From the NCBI GenBank assembly GCA_029964075.1, contig CM057146.1:5909501-5973500 (forward strand): a stretch of DNA of 64,000 nucleotides, in the 5' to 3' direction. This DNA comes from Patiria pectinifera. Its lineage: Eukaryota > Echinodermata > Asteroidea > Valvatida > Asterinidae. The position numbers and the translations under genes are program-made. The notes under the pieces are model-generated. The model was not told where the DNA came from, did no database searches, and saw only the letters and a list, made by a program, of their open reading frames with translations. Every line of letters starts with the position of its first letter. Position 1 is the first letter of the stretch. Shown piece after piece: positions 29,722 to 41,700 of this stretch.

Positions 29722-32700
29722 GTAAAATTGCAACGAATATACACTCAACCAAAAAAGCCTCCCACTCAACACTTCTTTGTCTAACTCAAAAACTACTGGG
29801 CACATCTTGCTCAAATTACGACTGATCAGTATAGTACAGAAATTCTTTACCAATCCAGCCACATTCTCTATTTGGCCAAAAACAGTGATAATGTGTATTA
29901 TGCAATTTATGACAAGCGATACCGAAAACAGTTGCACGTTTGTATACGTGCAAGGTGAGTGTGAACCACAACTTGCACGTATACAAAAGTGCAACTGTTT
30001 TCGGTATCGTTTGTCATAAATTGCATAAGTTCGCACGCACACTGTTTTTGGCCAAATAGAGGATATGGCTGGAATACATAGGCCTATGTTTTTCTTAGCG
30101 CAACCTAAGCGACAGGCTTCCGCTGCATTTTGTGCAAAGCGGAAATAATCCAGAAAATCTCGAGCTCAAAAAAACGCACAATTTGTTTCCTTTTTTAGAA
30201 CAAATTGAAAGTTCATTATTCCTCTTTTAAATGATGTTTTTAGATTTTTTAAGACTTTTTAATTACTTTAAAGATCCGTCATTTTTCAAGTACAAACAGT
30301 CGGTATCTCAAATTTTACAATGCAAAAACGATGCTCACGAAGAATCCTGTCACACAACGCGGCTCATATGAACTCACAACTCTGGACGCACTCTACCGAT
30401 TTCTTTCGTTCGAGCTATAAAATAAACAGCATGAGATTGTCCAAAGCTGATGTAAAAATGAAGTTGATTGGCCAATGTTAAAGCCCGTCCATTTCAGCCT
30501 AAAGTTTTTGCGCTAATCAGAAGCGTTGTTTGAAACTGCATTGGAACGTGTACGATCAACAGATGATAAATCGACCTACTCCCATCGTTGTGCTGCCAAC
30601 TTGCTGTTTCTCTCCGGTAAGTTCTCCCCTTTACAATTCTTCAGGGACTCTAAAAACTATATGATATTCAAGCTTATAGTATAAAGATTTTCTGCATCTA
30701 AAAAAATATGAAGATACTTTATCAGAAGACATTGTAGCTGTGATGTAATTGTTGGCTTCTTATGCGATGGAAGCAGCTTTCTTGGCGCGCCGTGCGTGGC
30801 TTGAGCAAGGCACGCTGTGATTTCTGGCCAAGTCCACTTTTGTTTAGGGGTGATTAGACAGTGTTTGTACATGGGCGAACAATGGTGTGCACAAATTGCA
30901 CACGTTTTATTGACTAAATATTATTAATGTAGATATTTCTGTCATGTTTGGCAGCCCAGTTGAACTTGGTTGGAGGTATTAACTCAAAAAGGAACGCAAT
31001 TTACTGTTATGTTCATGTGATGGCCTAACAAGCTGAAGACCCGTATGCATTTTCTATGTTTAGAAAAGGAAAAAATAAAATATAAATGTTTTTTTAATTC
31101 CTTTCTTTCCTTATTAGAATCCGATGGAATTAAGGACGAAGAAAAAGATAGACTATTGTGCCCTTGACAGAGGTGAGCCCATCAAAGCTGTGGCGGAGAA
31201 GACGTGGCCAACAGCAAAAGCTGTGGTGATTTGAGACAATAGACCGCCCAATCAGAGGAAGTCAGAGCTGCCATATCTTTAGCCACATTTATCTCATTGC
31301 CAGAGCTTACTTTTTATGTTAAAAATCATGTATATGAATGTACACGTACGTATGTTAGTTGTTCCTGATAGCCATTGTAATTGTATTGTGTGTTTTGATG
31401 TTTTCACATTGTATGTTATAATTGTCTTTTATCCATACGCCTTGTTTGACGTGTGTGAAATAAAATAAAACAGGAATACATGTAATCAATTGATTTTTTA
31501 GTAATAAAGGAAGTCACCACATGTGTCGCCAATTGTTTATGCGGTTCAACAACCACTTCCTTATGCAGCCTACTCCCCCACCCCTGCTTCGAAAGTGGGA
31601 TATTCCATCAGCTCATTGCCCTTCTTCATGGAACGAACACCTTACAGACCTTGTATGAGATAAGGGCACACACATAACTCTATGGGCAGATGCACAGCAT
31701 TAATTTTGTTGAAGCATGGTTGAAGCTTCTTAAGTGTCGAAATTGACTTTGAGGAATTCATAATTTCTGTACTGCTTTAGTCGTTAGACTGCTTTAGTCA
31801 CATGTTTATTGTTCAGCGTTGGAATTGGAAATAAAGTTAAGATTGATTTATTGGTTATTTGAGCGAGAGGTGCTCAGTAGTTTTTGAGTTAGACAAAAAA
31901 GTATTGGGGGGGGGCTTTCTTTTTTGGTTGAGTGTATTACAAAATGTAGAAGTGGGCTAGCCTATAGTCATCTTGGGGTGTACCCGACTAAAGGTGTCTT
32001 ATATGTCGCATCAACATGGATTTGTTCCTTGAGATACACTATATTCCTCTTTGTCCAAAATCAGGGGGAAGAACGTTGCAACCTGACGCCACTGAACAGC
32101 GGTCGTGTACAAACTCTATGGAGAGTCAAGAACATTTTTTAAGTATTTCCTAACAAAATTGAAAATGTTTTTAAGTCCCAGATTCATGTTTTTTCATCAT
32201 TTTTGCAATGACTGACCTTCATTGAGATGATTTTCTGAAGAAAAAAGTGGCGTCAGGTTGCAACATTTTCCCCACCAAAATCATGAACGTGATTAACATG
32301 GTGGTCGGAGAAAGGGTCGGTTATAGGCAAGGAAACCTTTCTTTCGCTTGTGTGCATTTTTTGGGTCACGGTGGTTTGTCGTGGTGACGACGTATTCTCA
32401 ACCTAAGTAAAGATAATATAAGAAAATAATTAAAGTACAAGTGAGGTATGTCACTACACGTTTAAAATAATTTCAACGGTTACATACAATACAATACAAT
32501 ATAACTTTATTATCCCATTGCAGGAAATTCCATGGCCTTTTTACACGTTATTTGGTTTAAAACACATAAAAAGCACGAATGTAAAAACTACACAAATACA
32601 AAACTTAAAAAAACAAAATTAACTTATAACATCTGTCCGTAGGCAAGTAAGATATGTCAATTTACTGTGTACCTGTACTGTGAGATTAGAAGGTTTGCAT

Positions 32701-35700
32701 GGTGGAAAGATACCAAGACAAGTTAAGTCCGCGGTAGCACCACGTGAACAAATCTCCCCCGCGAGCACGTGTGGCTCCGAAAAAGAACCGGAGGGACCCA
32801 ACGCCCCGAACAGCATGCTCCGCCCGCCGTCAGGAAAATGTTCATTCTCCCGACGACAGGCAGAGCACACCGCTCGAAACACTAAGCCCCCGGCCCCCAG
32901 AACAAACACAAAAGAGACCCATCCACACGGTGCCACCGCAAACCCACACAAGGCAGCGAATTTGTGGTCACCCGGTCCTAGTACCTGTACTGTGTTATTC
33001 CTATTTGTTTAACAAAAGAACACGAACTTCGTCAAACGAACTTCGTCAACGGAGGATATTAAGGCCAACAAAAAAAAGTATCCGGTTTCTGGTATGGAGC
33101 TTGCCCAAAAAGTGGTGCGGCGACGCGGTTTTTTTTTTACCTGATTTTGTTTGCTTCAAATGTCGGCTGATGACTGCAAATGGTGCCCGACTAAACTTAG
33201 TGCAAATATATGGGAGTCCAGAGAGGCCACATAAAGCTTATTCTCGACCATAACCCAATCTAAAAACACGTTAAAATTGTGCAGCAGCAGGATTCCAGTC
33301 AAACCAGTGAGTTTGGCGGTTTTGAGACATCATCTTTTATTGAAAAAAAAACCTTTTCATTTTGCCGACGCGCATGGCTACGGCGACGCGCGCGCATACC
33401 AGAAACCGGAGACTTTTTTTTTGCCTAAGGGTTGCAATACAGCAGCTCAGAGTTCCAACTGCTCATTGTACCACCTGATAGCTGCTGGAATTGAGCTGCC
33501 ATATCGCGTAGTTCTTATCCTCCGTTGTAGAAGACGGTTACTTCGGGAGTTATGGACAAACTTTGTATGCAGCGGATGGCACCTGACATAATTAGTTGTA
33601 ATTTATTGCACATGTTAGACTTAAATAAGTCAATCAGTGGTTCCTGTTGATGGCCAATAATCCTAGCCCAAAATACATAGGGCTATTTTAGCTCGCACAC
33701 CCGCAGCGCAGAAACCCGCGGAAAGATGTAAAAATTAAGGAGTCCACTCATATGTCCGACGCGTCATAGGTCCGACGCCTCATAAGTCCGGCAAAATCGT
33801 ATCCCCCAACCAAATAAAGGCATAATAAGTCCGACGCCTCATAGCTTCGACGCCTTGAACGCTTCGTTTTTCCGACGTCGGACTTATGAGGCGTCGGACT
33901 TATGAGGTTTCGGACCGAATAAATAAATCGTATGCTTCATAAGTCCGACGCCTCATAAGTCCGAAATTTCGGACTTATGAGGCGTCGGACCCATGAGGCG
34001 TCGAACTTATGAGAGAGTCATTCTCTCAGAGGTTGGAGGAAACCCCGGTGCGGATCAAGCTTTCAATGTTGTTGTTTCGTCTGGTGCGGGTGTATCCCAT
34101 GCGTGCCGTTGTGAAAGGTAATTTTGTATAGCCCCCGCGGGTTTTTTTCTATCTGCAGCAGACATCGTCAATGATCAGGATTATTTAGCTATAAACGATG
34201 TTTATGTTCATACGAAAATAACAATAACGTCACACCATTGCTGTCACTCAGTCATGCATGTACATTGAAGCATTTCAAAGAACGGCTTTCGTCGAGCTGC
34301 CACAGTGCACTGGCCTATAGTGGATATAAGTACAAATGTAGCCGTATCTGTATCTGTATCTGTATGCTACTGCACAATCGCCTATGGTGGGGCTATGTAT
34401 ATCACGTGCAGGTAACGCTGTCATGGTGCTGATTGATTACTAAATTTTGAAGTGCGCATGGGTGGAAAATTGGCCGATATTTATCTTGTCTAGTTGGGTT
34501 TTGAAGGCGTTCAGTGTGGGTTGGTTTAGTAGCGTCAGGTAGGAGGTTCCATTCGGGGATTGTCCATGGGTATAGCGAGTGGGGATAGTTGTTTTTGTTT
34601 GACTAAATGCGTTGAAGATTTAAAGTGCTATTGGTTTGTCTGGTAGTATGTCTGGTGGTTGGCTGGTCACTGGGTAGATGAATTTGCAGGTGGGAGATAT
34701 TACTTACCAGATAGACTCCCAAGTACATAGGTGGTCGATGTCCTTTTGCAGGAGTTTAGAGTCCTCAGGAGACTTTATTTCCCGATCATCAGCAAAAAGT
34801 CTGCCGCATGATGATAGTTCGTTCGGCAGGTCGTTGATGTAGACTAAAAATAACAAGGGCCCCAGCACTGTTCCCTGTGGGACCCCGACACAACTGGCGA
34901 TGGTTGTGAAGATTCGCCATCAACGACCACTTTCTGAAGTCGTTTGGTGAGAAAGCAGTCAATCCAAGTATGAATGTTGTTCCGGATTCCTAAATGATTA
35001 AGTTTGGCCAGAAGTCTGTGATGGGGAACAGTATCAAAGGCTTTGCTGAAATCCATGATGATGAGATCCATTTGACTGCGTTTATCTAAGGTTATTTGTA
35101 GATCGTTGACAAAAGCTGCAGTTGTGTTTCACAGGACCTGCCTTTTCTAAAACCATGTTGTTGGTCGGCTAGAATCCCATGCTGTTCAAAGTGACCCATG
35201 ATATGTCCATGAATAATGTGTTCAAGGATCTTGCAGATAATCGATGTTAAAGAGACTGGGCGATAATTTGCAGGATCAGACCGGTCATTTTTTTGTAGAT
35301 AGGCGAGATGTTTGCAGTCAACCAGTCGGAAGGCAAAGTTCCTGTCGAGATGGATTTATGGAAAAGTTTCGTGACAGTGGAATAACCGCAAGATCTGTGG
35401 TTTGAACTCATGTTTCATCAAATATTTTTGTTGGTTGGGATAAGTTTAATTGAAGGGAAAACACTCCGAGAACCTAAGTGTCTTCCATCCACACAGCGTG
35501 ATATTCATGTAGGGTGCGTGATGTGATTGGTATGCTGCAAAAAAAATACGCGTCCCCCTGGTAAGTTTCCCCCGGACAAAATAATTCACCTTGCTAACTA
35601 TAGTTACATACTAGGGGAATTTAGTTGCATACCTGAGTAACTGGAATTGGGTGCTTTTGGATGGAGTGGGCATGTATGGGATGTGATGACAACGGATACA

Positions 35701-38700
35701 ATAGTGTGACAGGTGTATAACTATTAGGCTAATCCATGTCCAGCACTTACGTGGATTAGCAACTTACTGTGTATTGTACAATTTAACCTTCAATGGGGTC
35801 GTATGTATAAAAACTAGCATTTGCTTTTACTACCCATTTTTAAGCATTTACTTGCATTTGTATGAATAAAAATGAAGCAAATGCTTTTACTGGAAAGCAT
35901 TTGCTGAAAGCTAAAAGTATTTACTTTTTACTTGCTAGCTTTCGCTAGACTAGAAGTGTTTACTTCATTTCGTGTGAATAAAAAGGAGTAAATGCTTCAG
36001 ATTTCAAGCATTTACTGGTCATTTTTCAAGGCTGGGTTGGGGCAACCTTAAAAATATAAAGCAAATACTTCTGCGCAAAAAACTGCTGCATTTATTAATA
36101 TTAATCACCTAAGTGTCTTCCATCCACACAGCGTGATATTCATGTAGGGTGCGTGATGTGATTGGTATGCTGCAAAAAAATACGCGTCCCCCTGCATTTA
36201 TTAATATTAATCACCCCAAAATTTACACAAAACGTTAATAAACTACATATAATACCATACACTGTATTTTAACTAACATTTATGCGCAATTTTTATTATG
36301 TATTTTATTACTAGAATTAGAAACGATAATTTCGCATTTTGTTCACGATATGAGAAGTGTTAGCGTAAAATTCAGTGCGGCACAGAATGATTAAGGATAC
36401 ATTTTATCCAACGGCACCCTGGGGACTGAACAAAATGAAATCATTTGTTTAGTTTATTAGGTCACCAATCTTTGCAAACTATTATTGTTTTAATATTTCA
36501 ATAAACAGAACTCTTTGTGTATCGAATGTTGGTATCATTTTACCCACTTTAACACGTCTGTGATTTTTATGCAATTGTGACGTCTACAGGACACTGTGGA
36601 CCTTTACAATTTTCATGAATGATGAAAGTATACTTTTTGTATTCTGCAACTGCCGAAAAGTGTCATCATGTTTGCTGGATTTGAGGATCAAAATGTATGT
36701 ACTACTACATGTACTATATGCATCACCTTGATTTGGACTATTACACCATGTGTAAACCCTGTGTGTGTGCGTGCGGCAGTTCGTACACACAAAAGAAACC
36801 CTATTGTTGGCAATCATTCGTCCATGACAACAATCCAACAGTAAGAAGCATTTGCTATTTGTTGTCTAGTAAATGCTGAGCAGTAAAGACAAACTTTTAT
36901 TCATACGAAATCAAGCATTTGCTTTTCCTTAATGCTTGAACTCCAAAGTAAATGCTTTTACTTTTTGCTTAAACTTCCTAGAATTTACTAGTTTTTATAC
37001 ATACGACCCACTGACGCCCCTATTAGTAAAAAAAAGAAAGAGGTAAGAAGTCTTATTTCCTATTAATTCGGGCGATTCATAATGCAAGTTTACCTAATTT
37101 GGATTCAAATTTTAATCCGCGGGCAATTTTTTAGTGTGACTCGACGCCATGCATGGGAACGATGTGAGATAACGATCGTCCCCATGGCGTCGAGCAGTAC
37201 ACCGTGATTACAATATGTTGAGAGAAACGCAAAATAACTGTTTGAAAGGAGGGTTGAACATAATAATTGGCAATGGACGTAAGACATTAATGAAATGAAA
37301 ACACCAAGTATATAGACGTGCATGATACAAATCAATTAGGCCGACATATTGAAAAACTAGCATTTGCTTTTACTACCAATTTTCAAGCATTTACTTACAT
37401 TTGTAAGAATAAAAATTAAGCAAATGCTTTTACTGGAAAGCATTTCCTGAAAGCTAAAAGTATTTACTTTTTACTTGTTAGGGCCTGCTAGACTAGACGT
37501 GTTTACTTCATTTCGTATGAATGAAAAGGAGCAAATGCTTCAGATTTCAAGTATTTACTGGTCATTTTTCAAGGCTGGGTTGGGGCAACCTTGAAAATAT
37601 AAAGCACATACTTCTGCGCAAAAACTGCTGCATTTATTAATATTAATCGCCCCAAAATTAAACAAATCGTTAACAAACTACATATAATACCATACGTTGG
37701 GTCGTATGTATAAAACCTAGCATTTGCTTTTACTACCCATTTTTAAGCATTTACTTGCATTTGTATGAATAAAAATGAAGCAAATGCTTTTACTGGAAAG
37801 CGTTTGCTGAAAGCTAAAAGTATTTACTTTTTACTTGCTAGTTTTCGCTAGACTAGAAGTGTTTACTTCATTTCGTATGAATAAAAAGGAGTAAATGCTT
37901 CAGATTTCAAGCATTTACTGGTCATTTTTCTAGGCTGGGTTGGGGCAACCTTGAAAATATAAAGCAAATACTTCTGCGCAAAAACTGCTGCATTTATTAA
38001 TATTAATCACCCCAAAATTGACACAAAACGTTAATAAACTACATATAATACCATACACTGTATTTTGAATAACATTTATGCGCAATTTTTATTATGTATT
38101 TTATTACTAGAATTAGAAACGATAATTTCGCATTTTGTTCACGATATGAGAAGTGTTAGCGTAAAATTCATTGCGGCACAGAATGATTAAGGATAAATTT
38201 TATCCAACGGCACCCTGGGGACTGAACAAAATGAAATCATTTGTTTAGTTTATTAGGTCACCAATCTTTGCAAACTATTATTGTTTTAATATTTCAATAA
38301 ACAAAACTCTTTGTGTATCGAATGTTGGTATGATTTTACCCACTTTAACACGTCTGTGATTTTTATGCAATTGTGACGTCTACAGGACACTGTGGACCTT
38401 TACAATTTTCATGAATGATGAAAGTATACTTTTTGTATTCTGCAACTGCCGAAAAGTGTCATCATGTTTGCTGGATTTGAGGATCAAAATGTATGTACTA
38501 CTACATGTACTATATGCATCACCTTGATTTGGACTATTACACCATGTGTAAACCCTGTGTGTGCGGCAGTTTGTACACACAAAAGAAACCCTATTGTTGG
38601 CAATCATTCGTCCATGACAACAATCCAACAGTAAGAAGCATTTGCTATTTGTTGTCTAGTAAATGCTGAGCAGTAAAGGCAAACTTTTATTCATACGAAA

Positions 38701-41700
38701 TCAAGCATTTGCTTTTCCTTCATGCTTGTACTCCAAAGTAAATGCTTTTACTGTTTGCTTAAACTTCCTAGCATTTACTAGTTTTTATACATACGACCCA
38801 CTGTATTTTTAGTAGTTTGCGAAATTTAAATATTTTTGTACCATTGCTTTCATTACTAGAAGAAACGATAATTTCGCATTTTGTTCACGATATGAGAAGT
38901 GTTAGCGTACAGTGCGGCATAGAATGATTACGGATACATTTTATCCAACCACACCCTGGGGACTGAACAAAATGAAATATTTTTTTAAAGTTTTTTTAGG
39001 TCACCAATCTTTGCAAACTATATATTTTTTTTTTTAAATATTTCAATGCACAAAAGTATTTGTGCATTGAATGTTGGTATGATTTTACCCGCTTTAACAC
39101 ATGTCTGTGATTTGTATGCAATTGTAACGTCTACAGGACACTGTGGACCTTTACAATTGTCATGAATGATGAAAATATACTTTCTGTATTCTGCAACTGG
39201 CGAAAAGTGTCATGATTTCTGCTGGATTTGAGGATCAAATGTATACAATGTACTGTGCATCACCTTGAATTGGAATATTACCCTACGTTTAAACCCTCCG
39301 TGTGTGTGGCATGCAGTTCGTACACACAAAAGACACCCTACTGACAACAATTCGTCCATGAAAACAATCCAACAGTAAGAAGCATTTGCTACCTGTTGTC
39401 TAGTAATTGCTGAACAGTAAAGGAAAACATTTATTCATACGGAATCAAGCATTTGCTTTGTAGTCCAAAGTAAAGCTTTTACTTTTTGCTTAAACTTCCT
39501 AGCAATTGCTAGTTTTTATAAATTCGACCCACTGAATCAGATCTCCCGTGGCCAACTTCCGTTGTGCCTTGCTGCCTAGCACGTTTGTTGTTCTGTTTAT
39601 TGTATTATTTTATATACCAAATACGTAAGGAGGCTATCTGCCAATATTGTTTTCTGTTCGATTATCTGTTTTTCCCGAAATCGCATTCTTTTCGATTATT
39701 TTGGTTACAATTCCATTGAACTTCGTGTTGTGTGTTAATTACATGTTCTCCTGTTTTCAGTGTTAAGTTACAATAGATCCGTCAGATTTAAGACCCCCGT
39801 ACCGTGTAGCACCTTTAGTTCTGAACGACACCTAATGGAAGGATTCCTAATGTATTGCTTTAATTAGCCATGTTTAAACAGGAAAAAATGGAACCCATGA
39901 TGAAAGTTATAGAGCATTGTTTGCCGAACTGATTTTTTTTTTCCCCTGCAATAACATGGCTAATATTATTAAGTACTAAATTAGTAATCCTTCCATATAT
40001 GTGTCGTTTAGAACTAAGGGGGTTACAAGGGAGTCTAAAATCCGATGGATATTTAACACTTATTTCGAAAATCTAAATATGCAATAGGCCTTTTCCACGC
40101 TCAGTGTTTTACATACATGTACATGTACATGTACATTGTACATCTCGTCGCCGCCAGCACTGGTCATTCACCCATGGTGGAGAATGGTATCGCCCTATAG
40201 ATACGTACAATGATAATGAGGTTGCCATTATCAGCCAACCTCCCTGTGCAGCCAGTAAGGTCAAGAATATTTTCTGAGACATGAAAAAACTGGCAAACGT
40301 TTCCATGTACATGTACATGTGCATGACAACGATGATAGCCACACATGTACAATATTTAAGCATGTTTCCTGGCTCTGTGGTATAGGCTTGCACAGATTGA
40401 AGCACCGACTGCGGCAAAAGGTTTTGGAAGAAGATTCCCTTTCTCTTTGACAGTTTCAAAAGATGTACGTTTTATTGAGGAAAAAACGAAGAGTGCTCTT
40501 CATACTAACATTGACGGGTTGTTTAGGCTTGATGAATTTATACCGTGCATTGTGCTGTGGCCGATATGACGGTCAACAACGACGGATATATCAGGAACGG
40601 ACCTCTACATTCAGGTAAATAATACAACAATAACTATAGTATAGAATATAGAGAGTGCCAATTTTTGTTTCTTCGATGAAATTTTATATTACATTAAAGC
40701 CTGACTATTTCTCAATTTACCCCGTTCCATTTGGGTCCATAGATCCGGAAATACCATAGTGGAAGGGTGTGTGATTGCCTATTCAATGCCTATTTCTCCG
40801 GCATGATAGCCTTAGGGGCGGATTTAGCGGATGAACACCGTGGCAATAGAGCAATGGTGGTTACATACCGTCACGTGCTCATGTATCCGCTGTGCTTACT
40901 TATCCTCAGGCTGGGTTCCGAGGTATACTGCTGACACTGAGCACAGTGTTTCACTGAAATCTTTGGCCAACTAAATATAGACCTTCAATCCCGGTACAAA
41001 CCGTTATTTCGTTTTACCGTTTTGGATTTCCTCAAAAACAAAAACAGTAAACGACGAACCATTTACTATTTTGTCGTTTTATAATTACATTTTTGTAAAA
41101 TGGTCTAACGTATTCAATACTGACCGTTTTGCTGTTTTTCAAAGTTATTTGTGTATAACTGTAAAACAAAAATCATTGATCCTTATGCTGTAATGGATTT
41201 TGCTAAACTGATATAACGGAATAACCGTATTTATCTTAATACCGTTTGACCGTTTTACAAAACTGTAAAACGACAAAACAGTCAATGGTTCGTTTACTGT
41301 TTTCGTTTTTGAGTAAATCCAAAACGGTAAAACGAAATAACGAATTAACGGTATTACCTACGCATACCAACCAGGAGTTGCTCAACTAGGTCTAACACTG
41401 CCCCCCCCCAAAAAAAAAAACCCATTAAGAATACTTAATAAAGATTATCAAAATATTATTTCATTGTTGAAAATGCAAAATTGTCAATCAACAAACTACA
41501 AAGTAATTCCTAAACATGCCTTTTCCCTATGTATTTAGGGCGTTATGGGTACTTTTTTTTGGGGGGGGGAATACATGTATGTTGTCAATCACGGCCTCAA
41601 TGTATGCGCGCTTGCGGCCGCCCATTCAAAATGGCTCTCAATTCCATTGGAGGATCGGGACAAAATTCCGATAAACTAGTTGTTTAAATCAAATTTTTAC

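Larger units (their letters stand above)
29743..31938. mobile_element. 2.2-kb DNA element, ends TACACTCAACCAAAAAAGCC
   Basis: The terminal inverted repeats extend about 75 bp (TACTGGGCACATCTTGCTCAAA versus TTTGAGCGAGAGGTGCTCAG and CAAAAAACTACT-type words). It lies 21 bp after the exon 1a donor. The interior holds a long hairpin (29853-30072) and a possible two-exon transcript unit. I recognise no transposase. Confidence 0.7.

Noticed and set aside
32680-33253. Arg/Pro-rich frames of 110-169 codons
   Set aside because: GC-rich repeat sequence, probably a LINE 3' UTR, running into a MITE; no motifs.
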